A stretch of DNA of 24,319 nt from CAZOSF01 sp964582415 (GTDB lineage: Bacteria; Bacteroidota; Bacteroidia; Flavobacteriales; Flavobacteriaceae). Shown piece after piece: positions 16,599-23,302 of the stretch; position 1 is the stretch's first letter; every line of letters begins with the position of its first letter. The stretch lies in contig CAZOSF010000038.1 of assembly GCA_964582415.1 (NCBI GenBank), forward strand, positions 1 to 24,319, in the 5' to 3' direction. Position numbers and translations under genes: made by a program. Below the pieces are notes generated by a model. That model searched no databases and was not told the DNA's origin. It was given only the letters and a program-made list of their open reading frames with translations.

Positions 16599-18641
16599 AT
16601 GAGCAGCAACACAGAATTTGATAACATTTCATTCGACCTGCCAAAAAACCAATCCAATGTGATCAAGGTCATTGGCGTGGGAGGTGGTGGTAGCAATGCC
16701 ATCAACCACATGTTTAGTCAGGGGATTAAGGGAGTGGATTTTGTTATTTGTAATACCGATTCACAAGCACTCGAAAACAGTCCGGTTCCGATAAAAATTC
16801 AATTAGGAGTTTCCTTAACAGAAGGATTGGGAGCTGGTGCAAACCCTAAAATTGGTGAAGAAGCTGCCATGGAAAGTGTGGAAGACATCAAAGGCATGTT
16901 GTCGACCAATACGAAGATGATTTTCATTACTGCTGGTATGGGAGGTGGAACCGGTACGGGAGCTGCTCCTATTATCGCTCGTATGGCCAAAGAATTGGAC
17001 ATCCTTACTGTTGGGATTGTTACCATTCCTTTTCAGTTTGAAGGGAAAATTCGAAATGAACAAGCAATGGCTGGGGTAGAGAAATTGCGTCAGAATGTTG
17101 ATTCCTTGATCGTGATCAACAACAACAAACTGCGAGAGGTGTATGGGAATTTAGGATTTAAAGCTGGTTTCTCGAAGGCCGATGAGGTGTTGGCCACTGC
17201 TGCTCGTGGAATCGCAGAAGTAATTACCCATCACTACACGCAAAATATCGACTTACGGGATGCCAAAACTGTGTTGGCAAATTCTGGTACAGCGATTATG
17301 GGAAGTGCCACCGCCATTGGTTCCAATAGAGCCAAAGAGGCAATTGCCAAGGCCTTGGATTCTCCATTGTTGAACGATAATAAAATTACCGGGGCTAAAA
17401 ACGTATTGCTGCTTATCGTTTCTGGTTCTGAAGAAATCACGATTGATGAGATTGGTGAAATCAGTGACCACATTCAAGAAGAGGCGGGCTATAGCGCAAA
17501 CATCATCATGGGGGTTGGAGAAGATGAAAGTCTTGATGGCGCCATCGCTATTACGGTAATTGCGACCGGTTTCAATGCGGAACAACAGGATGAGATTGTC
17601 AATACAGAATCTAAAAGAATCATTCACACCCTTGAGGAGGAGCAAAAGGCGGAACAGGAATTACTTTCAGAAAAACCTTTGGTGGCACCTAAGAAACAGA
17701 TTCTAAAAGAAAAAGAAAGCCCGAAACAAGAGCCGGTAATTAGACATACCTTGTTTGAAGAAGACTTCGAAGAAAAAGTAAGCACTATTGCTCCAGTTGT
17801 AGAAGATACATTGGAACTCCCATTCGAGGGGTATATAGAAACCACCGATTTTATAAAGAATCTACCGGTGGACTCTACCTCGGTCGACATCCATTTCTTG
17901 GCAGAATTTCAACAACTCCAAATCAATGAAATGGAAGTAAGCGAATTTGTTATTCTAGAACCAGAGGAAGAAGAAATACACGTAGAATCGGTTACTGAGC
18001 TGGACGTCGATGATTCCTCTGATGAAGTGTTGGAGGAGGAGCAGATTTTGATGTTCGACCTGCCTATTAATACGCAAATGCCTGAACGTAAATCTGTCGC
18101 TTACCAGGAAGAAGAAACGGAGCCGGAATTGGTCGTTAAAAACTTGGAGGATATCGAAGTAGAAGTGACGGAAGTGGTGCCGGTCACCGAACATTCCAAA
18201 GATGGAGTTAAAAGGTACTCCCTGGACGATTATGAGGATATGGAAGTGCGATTGAATCAGGCCAAACCCGTCAAGAAAGAAGTAGAAACCGATGTGGCTG
18301 CTGAAGCAGAGTTACAGTTTGAAACCAAAGTAATTGATACACCTGAAAAGGTAAAGGCACCAGAGGAACCTGCCGATCCGTTGAATTCCCCTATTTCTAA
18401 ATTATTGAGTGATCGCACAGAAGAACGCAAACGTAAGATGAAGGAATTCAATTACAAGTTCCGGAACAGTGCTTCGAAAATTGATGAGCTGGAAAAACAA
18501 CCGGCCTACAAACGGGCAGGAGTGGAATTGGATGATACCGATACGAAAGACACGAAATTATCCCGAACTTCAGTGAATACAGAGGATGATGATATCGACT
18601 TGCGTTCCAATAATTCCTTTCTACATGATAATGTGGATTAG
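16599..18641 (+). CDS. ftsZ: Cell division protein FtsZ with long C-terminal linker
   Basis: FtsZ is the tubulin-like GTPase that forms the division ring. In this 680-residue protein the core occupies about residues 1-330. VIGVGGGGSNAINHM is the first GTP-binding loop, the tubulin signature GGGTGTG is at 115-121, and NIDLRDAKTVLANSGTA is the T7 synergy loop that completes the neighbour's active site. The remaining 330 or so residues form a highly acidic, low-complexity linker, much longer than in E. coli but common in Flavobacteriia. The end DLRSNNSFLHDNVD is the probable conserved tail that contacts FtsA. It is the last gene of the operon, followed 64 bases later by an intrinsic terminator. 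Confidence 0.98.
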   Translation: MSSNTEFDNISFDLPKNQSNVIKVIGVGGGGSNAINHMFSQGIKGVDFVICNTDSQALENSPVPIKIQLGVSLTEGLGAGANPKIGEEAAMESVEDIKGMLSTNTKMIFITAGMGGGTGTGAAPIIARMAKELDILTVGIVTIPFQFEGKIRNEQAMAGVEKLRQNVDSLIVINNNKLREVYGNLGFKAGFSKADEVLATAARGIAEVITHHYTQNIDLRDAKTVLANSGTAIMGSATAIGSNRAKEAIAKALDSPLLNDNKITGAKNVLLLIVSGSEEITIDEIGEISDHIQEEAGYSANIIMGVGEDESLDGAIAITVIATGFNAEQQDEIVNTESKRIIHTLEEEQKAEQELLSEKPLVAPKKQILKEKESPKQEPVIRHTLFEEDFEEKVSTIAPVVEDTLELPFEGYIETTDFIKNLPVDSTSVDIHFLAEFQQLQINEMEVSEFVILEPEEEEIHVESVTELDVDDSSDEVLEEEQILMFDLPINTQMPERKSVAYQEEETEPELVVKNLEDIEVEVTEVVPVTEHSKDGVKRYSLDDYEDMEVRLNQAKPVKKEVETDVAAEAELQFETKVIDTPEKVKAPEEPADPLNSPISKLLSDRTEERKRKMKEFNYKFRNSASKIDELEKQPAYKRAGVELDDTDTKDTKLSRTSVNTEDDDIDLRSNNSFLHDNVD

Positions 18642-18701
18642 GCGTTACACTTCGACACAATATTTGTAGGAAAAGTATTTCAAAATAAAAAACCTCACAA
18701 A

Positions 18702-18767
18702 ATGAAAAAGGCTAAACGTTACGTTTTAGCCTTTTTTTGTTCGATTCTTATGTGGTTCTCGACTTAA
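18702..18767 (+). other. 21-codon open frame overlapping the ftsZ terminator, status unknown
   Basis: Starting at ATG 18702 there is a 21-codon frame reading MKKAKRYVLAFFCSIL and five more residues before TAA at 18765-18767. It has a positive start and a hydrophobic body, like a leader peptide, but overlaps the terminator hairpin, whose A/T-rich arms dictate much of that composition. The 12 bases before it, AACCTCACAAAA, repeat the ftsZ leader. I list it because of that repeat; expression is doubtful. Confidence 0.15.
18705..18738 (+). terminator. Rho-independent terminator of the dcw operon
   Basis: The hairpin has the left arm AAAAAGGCTAAACG (18705-18718) and a complementary right arm ending at 18736, with one bulged T. 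The GC-containing core is GGCTAAA/TTTAGCC, and a run of seven T follows at 18732-18738. It stands 64 bases after the ftsZ stop. The A-run on its left side would let it work on the minus strand too, which could stop transcripts of the small minus-strand gene at 18822-18956. Confidence 0.85.
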
Positions 18768-18821
18768 AAATCAAGTTTCATTAACAGTAGGTTGTACAGA
18801 TATGGGGATACCTTTAGAGGA

Positions 18822-18956
18822 CTAGCTTCCTCTCTGAGGGTCAATACCACCCTTAGAAGTCGCCCTTTTGGACCCGGATGCACCGGCACCCTTTGAAGGG
18901 GCAGATTTTGAACCTGCTCCAGACTTCGCGGTTGGTTTGGTTTTCTTGGTTGCCAT
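18822..18956 (-). CDS. Small Lys/Ser/Ala/Gly-rich basic protein, function unknown
   Basis: The minus-strand frame from ATG 18956-18954 to TAG at 18824-18822 encodes 44 residues beginning MATKKTKPTAKSGAGSKSAP and ending GGIDPQRGS. It has eight Lys and two Arg against one Asp, and no aromatic residues or Cys, so it is strongly basic and probably disordered. It resembles histone-H1-like or ribosomal-tail composition, but no known family is recognised. It is divergent from the TolB/TPR gene with 102 bases between the starts. Its KRATSKGGID (30-39) matches KRATSKQGID in that neighbour at nine of ten positions. It is too short to be certain it is a gene; non-random composition and good start context argue for it. 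Confidence 0.55.
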   Translation of the reverse strand: MATKKTKPTAKSGAGSKSAPSKGAGASGSKRATSKGGIDPQRGS

Positions 18957-18997
18957 TGTTATCTGTTTTAGAGTTAATTATTACTATATTAGTGAAA

Positions 18998-19011
18998 AAT
19001 AACCAACTAAC
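18998..19011 (+). repeat. 14-bp leader element AATAACCAACTAAC, copy 1
   Basis: AATAACCAACTAAC lies 47 bases upstream of the preferred ATG of the TolB/TPR gene. It recurs with one mismatch at 22671-22684 upstream of the three-gene motif set. Just before it, TATATTAG (18985-18992) is a 7-of-8 match to TAnnTTTG, so the element would lie at the very start of the transcript. It could be a shared regulator site or a common leader. Confidence 0.3.
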
Positions 19012-19058
19012 AAAACAACCTATTCTGATCCGCTTTGGGGTAGTTGCATCAGAGGACT

Positions 19059-21131
19059 ATGGATTTCAAGGATTTCTTTCATGAATGCAATGAGAAGAAG
19101 GTCTTCAAAGATCTTTCTATTTATGTTGTGTCCAGCTGGGTATTGATTCAGGTTTTTGCAATCCTGTGGGAGCCTTTTGGCCTACCAAAGATTTCCATGA
19201 CCTATCTACTATTGATTTTGTTGATTGGATTTCCCGTTTACGTCTATTTGCTTTGGAAATATCGCTTAAAAACACTCGAGAATGACAAGGTCGTTTCCAA
19301 TCCGTCAATTGCTTCAAAGAAAAGGGCCACTTCCAAACAGGGTATCGATTTAGAAGAGAAATCAACGGGGTTGCTAGCGAAGATTCAATTTCGCAATTCT
19401 TTCAACAAAATGTACTTTACCTTTTTGATGATTATCACAGCGGTAACCGTATTTTCTGCCTCTCTAATCATCAAGGCAAAATTCGGCGATTCACAGAGTA
19501 CAGGGCTTTTATCCTCTGTATTGGAAGTTGAAAAAGGAAATAAAATTGCGGTCCTTCCCTTTGAAAACAATACTATGCAATCCGATTTAGACGTTGTGGG
19601 TAAAATGGCGGTAGATTGGATAATGCATGGAATTACCCAAAACAAAGTGGGTCAAGTTATCTCCCCAAAAATTGTCGAAGAATATACTGGCGCTATCGAG
19701 GCCTCTATGGTTCCTTCCGGTGATAACAGCATTTTGAAGGATTACTTAAAACCCTCAAAAGTAATCAATGGAACTTATTACCTAAGTGGCGGAAAGCTCT
19801 TGTTACAATGTTCTATTTTGGACGAGAATCTTACCACGACCTTAATTTCATTTGAGCCGGTAGATTGCGACCCTGAAAGTCCGCTGGACTGCATCGAAGA
19901 ATTGAAGCAGGAAATATTGGGGTATTTGATAACCGAAGGGGATAAAAGTTATATCTACGATGAAATGCCTCCCAAATACGAGGCGTATCAATTGTTATTG
20001 GAAGCTCGAACAAAATATACACCTTCAGATCCAGAGTATCTCACACTATTGAATGATGCCATTGCCTCCGACCCCGATTTTTATGAAGCGAAAATAGACC
20101 GTCTCGAATACTACTACAATCGAAACGAATTTGCAAGGGTCGACTCCCTTTTTACCATTTTATCCAAAGAGACCAGCAACAATAAACGCCAGGTAAATCT
20201 TCTCAATTGGTACGAAGCCCTTTTAAAAGGTAATAATCGAAACGCCTATAATTATTTCAAGAACGAATACGAGCTGGAGCCCTTCGACCTTCAGAACAAT
20301 AGTACAGCCATGGTATTGGCACTTCAGTTTGTGAATCGTCCAGAGGATGTGGATACCATATACAACACTCTTTCCATGAAAGATATGGATCTAACAAAAT
20401 GTCGGTTCTGCGAGTTTAGAAATTATATAAAAGCATTGGCCGACCTTGAATTGGGACATCCCGAGAAGGTCGTCGCTATGTTTGCTTCCTATGAGCAACA
20501 ACCGGGATTCGAGTATATAAAAGATGCTTTGATAAATGCCTATGTGGATTTAAATAGAGTGGATAAGGTGTCTGATGTCTTAGCCAATATCAAATTAACA
20601 CAGCCTCGCGAACGATGGCATTCCCTACTACTCTATACTGCTAAAGATTTTATGATAGAAGGTGAAGCGGCTACTGCCAAAAACTTCCTGAAGCAATTAA
20701 TAGATTCCTTATTGGAAAATCATGGTACCCTTACATCGGGTGAAAAAAAATTATTGGCCTTTGCTTTTTATTTTGATGGTCAATATGAGGAGGCTAAAAA
20801 AAGAATGAAAACGCTCATTGTTGATGATCGGGATATAGAAATGTATACGTATCTGGCGATTTCAGCACTAAAAACGGGAGATGAAACGGATGCACAGGCA
20901 TATCTTCAGGAGTTGGAGCAGATGCGTGGGCCTTACCAATACGGAAGCATTGATTACAGTTTCGCCCAATTTTATGCTTCAAAGAATGAGCCGCAAAAGG
21001 CAATTGATCATCTCATGGAGGCCGTTGCTGATGGAAAACGATACATCCCAAAGACCTTTCAGCACGACATACATTTCAAGCCCCTTCTCAATACAGAATC
21101 TTTTCAAAAAGTAATGGACTTTTGGAAATAA
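19059..21131 (+). CDS. Membrane protein with TolB-like domain and TPR-like region
   Basis: The preferred ATG at 19059 follows AGAGG and gives 690 residues; an in-frame TTG at 19044 would add five. The N-terminal segment, FFHECNEKKVFKDLSIYVVS, followed by paired helices at about 18-38 and 47-66, resembles the membrane segment of a widespread TolB-like/TPR family (ELKRRxVFKVAxxYxxxxWLxIQ). A basic cytoplasmic loop (about 68-115) and a third helix (about 119-139) follow. IAVLPFENNTMQSDLDVVGK at 163-182 is the TolB-like (FlgO-type) domain, and helical TPR-like repeats run from about 300 to the end. No DNA-binding or cyclase domain, often found in this family, is present. The caspase gene follows 70 bases later, suggesting an operon and a sensing or scaffold role (inference). 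Confidence 0.75.
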   Translation: MDFKDFFHECNEKKVFKDLSIYVVSSWVLIQVFAILWEPFGLPKISMTYLLLILLIGFPVYVYLLWKYRLKTLENDKVVSNPSIASKKRATSKQGIDLEEKSTGLLAKIQFRNSFNKMYFTFLMIITAVTVFSASLIIKAKFGDSQSTGLLSSVLEVEKGNKIAVLPFENNTMQSDLDVVGKMAVDWIMHGITQNKVGQVISPKIVEEYTGAIEASMVPSGDNSILKDYLKPSKVINGTYYLSGGKLLLQCSILDENLTTTLISFEPVDCDPESPLDCIEELKQEILGYLITEGDKSYIYDEMPPKYEAYQLLLEARTKYTPSDPEYLTLLNDAIASDPDFYEAKIDRLEYYYNRNEFARVDSLFTILSKETSNNKRQVNLLNWYEALLKGNNRNAYNYFKNEYELEPFDLQNNSTAMVLALQFVNRPEDVDTIYNTLSMKDMDLTKCRFCEFRNYIKALADLELGHPEKVVAMFASYEQQPGFEYIKDALINAYVDLNRVDKVSDVLANIKLTQPRERWHSLLLYTAKDFMIEGEAATAKNFLKQLIDSLLENHGTLTSGEKKLLAFAFYFDGQYEEAKKRMKTLIVDDRDIEMYTYLAISALKTGDETDAQAYLQELEQMRGPYQYGSIDYSFAQFYASKNEPQKAIDHLMEAVADGKRYIPKTFQHDIHFKPLLNTESFQKVMDFWK

Positions 21132-21180
21132 CCCGACCTACATTCTAAGGTAAAACGACATTAAAAGTAATTTGTAGACG

Positions 21181-21190
21181 GCCAATTGGC
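21181..21190. promoter_or_regulatory. Perfect 10-bp palindrome before the caspase gene
   Basis: GCCAATTGGC at 21181-21190 is a perfect 10-bp palindrome ending 11 bases before the caspase ATG. It could be an operator half or a small RNA hairpin near the ribosome-binding region. Palindromes of this size occur by chance, so support is weak. Confidence 0.2.
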
Positions 21191-21201
21191 TGGGATAACC
21201 T

Positions 21202-22578
21202 ATGGAAAACCAAGAAAATAATTATGCCTTGATTATTGGTGTGGGAGACGATTTGCCCTATACCGTAAAGGATGCCAATAATTTATACAACACCTTAATC
21301 GATAAAAATCGGGTCGGGTTTCCTGCAGAGAACGTGATCGTTCTCACCGATAAAAAGGCCAACAGAGAAAATATATTGAAGGCATTTGATGATTTGAAGG
21401 AGAAAACAGACGAAGATGCTACCATCCTGTTTTATTATTCTGGTCATGGAGGGAGATTGGATGGACATAAATTTTTTCTTCAACCCTATGGCGTAACCTT
21501 GGAAAACTATAAACAAACCGTTGTTTATGCGGATGAACTCAAAGACAAAATCAACGCCCTTCCCTCGAGTAAATTAGTGCTCTTCTTGGATTGCTGCCAT
21601 GCTGAAGGAATGATTCAAACGGGTATCGAAGGGTTATATGGCATGGCACAGAAACTGAATGACGACCATGGCGTTTGGGTGATGGCTTCCTGTCAGGATG
21701 ACCAAAAGTCGTATGGTGCAGAAAATGAAAGTTTTTTTACCAAATGTCTACTGGAAGTCATGTCTGGAGAACATAGGCGTCCGTTTACCGACCCCGAGGT
21801 ATCTATCATGGACGTAGTGGAATATATCTTCGAAGAGGTTCCGAAACGAGCGGCCGAATATGTAGACGAGAACGATCAGCCTTGCGTGCAAACTCCCTTT
21901 TTTAAAACCCAAATGTCGGAGAATATAGTCCTCAGTTATTTTCCGAAAAATGTTGAAGATTATGAATCTATTATCGCTAGTCTGGAACCGAAACTGAAAG
22001 AGTTGGATGAAGAGCACTTTTTAAAGCTAATCAATGCTCAGGAAGCAGTCGGTAGGGGAGAAGACGCGATGAAAAACCTGAAGGGCCATAATGAAATTGA
22101 TAGCGATCCCGATCTTCAGGAGAAATTGGGAGAGCTGTATCGAAATAGGTATTTGAATAGTAAACTTCGGAAAGAGGGTGAAAGTGCACTTAAATCCTTT
22201 AAAAAGGCCAATGGGCTGGCAATTGAAAAGCAAGACGAAGAACAGGTGTTTACGACAGCCATTAAAATTGCTTTTATGTATGCTAAACTAGATTTAAACA
22301 AAATGGAGATGCGGGACTATGCCAAGAAGGCGCGAGAGGCGGCCTTGTTATATTTTTACCCCATACCGAATAAGATAGCAACAATTGCCGAGGCTGGAAT
22401 TTATTTGAATCTATTGGAAGAGTCTAAGGAATATTATAAAAAGCTGACCGAAAAGGCAGGGATTCGCTATCGTATGCAATGTTATGACCGCGCCGTGAGG
22501 GTATATAACAGTTTGTTTCAGCCAAAAGATTCTAAAGATCCCTTTTTAGTGTATTTAGAGGAAACACTATTGAGTTGA
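21202..22578 (+). CDS. Caspase-fold peptidase (C14 family) with TPR-like C-terminal half
   Basis: A 458-residue soluble protein. Residues 1-230 or so form a caspase/metacaspase p20-like domain: the first strand YALIIGVGDD, the VKDANNLYNTLI helix, ILFYYSGHGG with catalytic His82, and LVLFLDCCHAEG with Cys132 as the expected nucleophile (D130-C-C-H133, as in metacaspase D-x-C-H). VWVMASCQDDQKSYG and FFTKCLLEVM fit the later part of the fold. From about 260 on, the protein is helical and charged, with TPR-like pairs (AIKIAFMYAKLDLNKMEMRDY, ATIAEAGIYLNLLEESKEYY). Bacterial caspases often act in stress, defence or cell-death modules; the substrate here is unknown. It follows the TolB/TPR gene by 70 bases and precedes the motif-bearing set by 231. 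Confidence 0.88.
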   Translation: MENQENNYALIIGVGDDLPYTVKDANNLYNTLIDKNRVGFPAENVIVLTDKKANRENILKAFDDLKEKTDEDATILFYYSGHGGRLDGHKFFLQPYGVTLENYKQTVVYADELKDKINALPSSKLVLFLDCCHAEGMIQTGIEGLYGMAQKLNDDHGVWVMASCQDDQKSYGAENESFFTKCLLEVMSGEHRRPFTDPEVSIMDVVEYIFEEVPKRAAEYVDENDQPCVQTPFFKTQMSENIVLSYFPKNVEDYESIIASLEPKLKELDEEHFLKLINAQEAVGRGEDAMKNLKGHNEIDSDPDLQEKLGELYRNRYLNSKLRKEGESALKSFKKANGLAIEKQDEEQVFTTAIKIAFMYAKLDLNKMEMRDYAKKAREAALLYFYPIPNKIATIAEAGIYLNLLEESKEYYKKLTEKAGIRYRMQCYDRAVRVYNSLFQPKDSKDPFLVYLEETLLS

Positions 22579-22809
22579 TGGTGGAGGAAGCCCTGTTGTC
22601 TCCTTGGTATTAAGTAGGAATAGTAGCACAAAGCATATTGATATTCAGATTTTTAACTAAATTAACTTCTAATAACCAGCTAACTAATCGAGATTTATGT
22701 CTACACGGACTTTCTTATCAGACCCTTTTTGGGTTGATTGGCATCCCTTTTTATCATTGGGAAAGAGTAAGGGATTCATTCAATTTATTATCCGAAAAAA
22801 AGAGCTTTC
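22579..22809 (+). other. Intergenic region before the three-gene motif set
   Basis: This 231-base gap holds copy 2 of the 14-bp leader element (22671-22684). It also holds a weak promoter-like pair, TTG at 22734-22736 and TATCATTG at 22752-22759 (7 of 8 to TAnnTTTG, spacing slightly short). A short T-loop hairpin, ACCC-TTTTT-GGGT, is at 22722-22734. A 40-codon frame at 22697-22819 (MSTRTFLSDPFWVDWHP and onward) overlaps the next gene's start; I see no family in it. No RNA gene is recognised. The gap size suggests that the downstream three genes have their own promoter. Confidence 0.35.
22671..22684 (+). repeat. 14-bp leader element AATAACCAGCTAAC, copy 2
   Basis: It differs at one base from AATAACCAACTAAC at 18998-19011. 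It lies 126 bases upstream of the ATG at 22810. With copy 1 it brackets the TolB/TPR and caspase genes, which would fit shared control of both halves of the locus (inference). Confidence 0.3.
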
Positions 22810-23265
22810 ATGGAATTGATTACGATAGGATTAGGGCTATTGGTAAACACCTGTGTTAAGAATAAGGCGGTGAATACTGCCATAGACGATTTCGTTACCG
22901 AATCGGTCTCCTGGGTTCGTGGATGGTTCAAAAAAGGCAATCAGGAGCCTCTGATCCAAAAATTGCAAGACCAACCGGATTCACCGGAAGTTCAAGCAGA
23001 AGTGAATGATGCCATGACACAATTGGCAAATGACGAAACGTTTCGAAAAGAATTATCGCTTTGGATCGAGGAGTCAAAAAAACCAAACCCATCGATGAAA
23101 AATGTCATAACCAGAAAGAATGTTATTGAAGGGGCAAATATTGAAGTGGGTGGAAACATAAAGATCGGAGACAAAAGTCCCGGTCTGGGCAATTTTGATG
23201 AAAAGAATATTATGAAAGATGTAAACATCAAAGGGGGAGGCGACTTCACCTTGGGAGATGGTTAA
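22810..23265 (+). CDS. Helical-domain protein with two C-terminal HET-s-like motifs
   Basis: A 151-residue protein. Residues 1-90 are predicted helical: a hydrophobic start MELITIGLGLLVNTC, an amphipathic FVTESVSWVRGWFKKG, then QEPLIQKLQDQPDSPEVQAE and a helix ending RKELSLWIEESKK. This resembles bacterial Bell/HeLo-like domains that damage membranes, by layout rather than proven homology. The C-terminus holds two copies of an 18-residue motif, N104 to G120-D121 and N133 to G149-D150. Each has hydrophobic residues at motif positions 3, 14 and 16 and Gly-Asp at 17-18, joined by a short linker. A third copy starts the next protein, encoded 37 bases downstream. The arrangement parallels fungal HET-S: helical domain plus two prion-repeat units. 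Function is inferred, not shown. Confidence 0.7.
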   Translation: MELITIGLGLLVNTCVKNKAVNTAIDDFVTESVSWVRGWFKKGNQEPLIQKLQDQPDSPEVQAEVNDAMTQLANDETFRKELSLWIEESKKPNPSMKNVITRKNVIEGANIEVGGNIKIGDKSPGLGNFDEKNIMKDVNIKGGGDFTLGDG

Positions 23266-23302
23266 TCTGTTGCGCAATAGTTGCATTCTAACATACCTTA
23301 CT

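Noticed and set aside
18816..18833. Hairpin AGAGGA-CTAGCT-TCCTCT at the end of the small minus-strand gene as a terminator
   Set aside because: It has no T-run on the minus strand and includes the stop codon; the better candidate is the bidirectional hairpin at 18705-18738.
22697..22819. A 40-codon ATG frame just upstream of the helical-domain gene
   Set aside because: It overlaps the next start, has no similarity I recognise and no ribosome-binding signal; noted only within the intergenic entry.
22638..22859. A 73-codon frame starting with TTG before the helical-domain gene
   Set aside because: It overlaps the start of the 151-residue gene, has a poor start and no recognisable family; it appears to be a chance frame.
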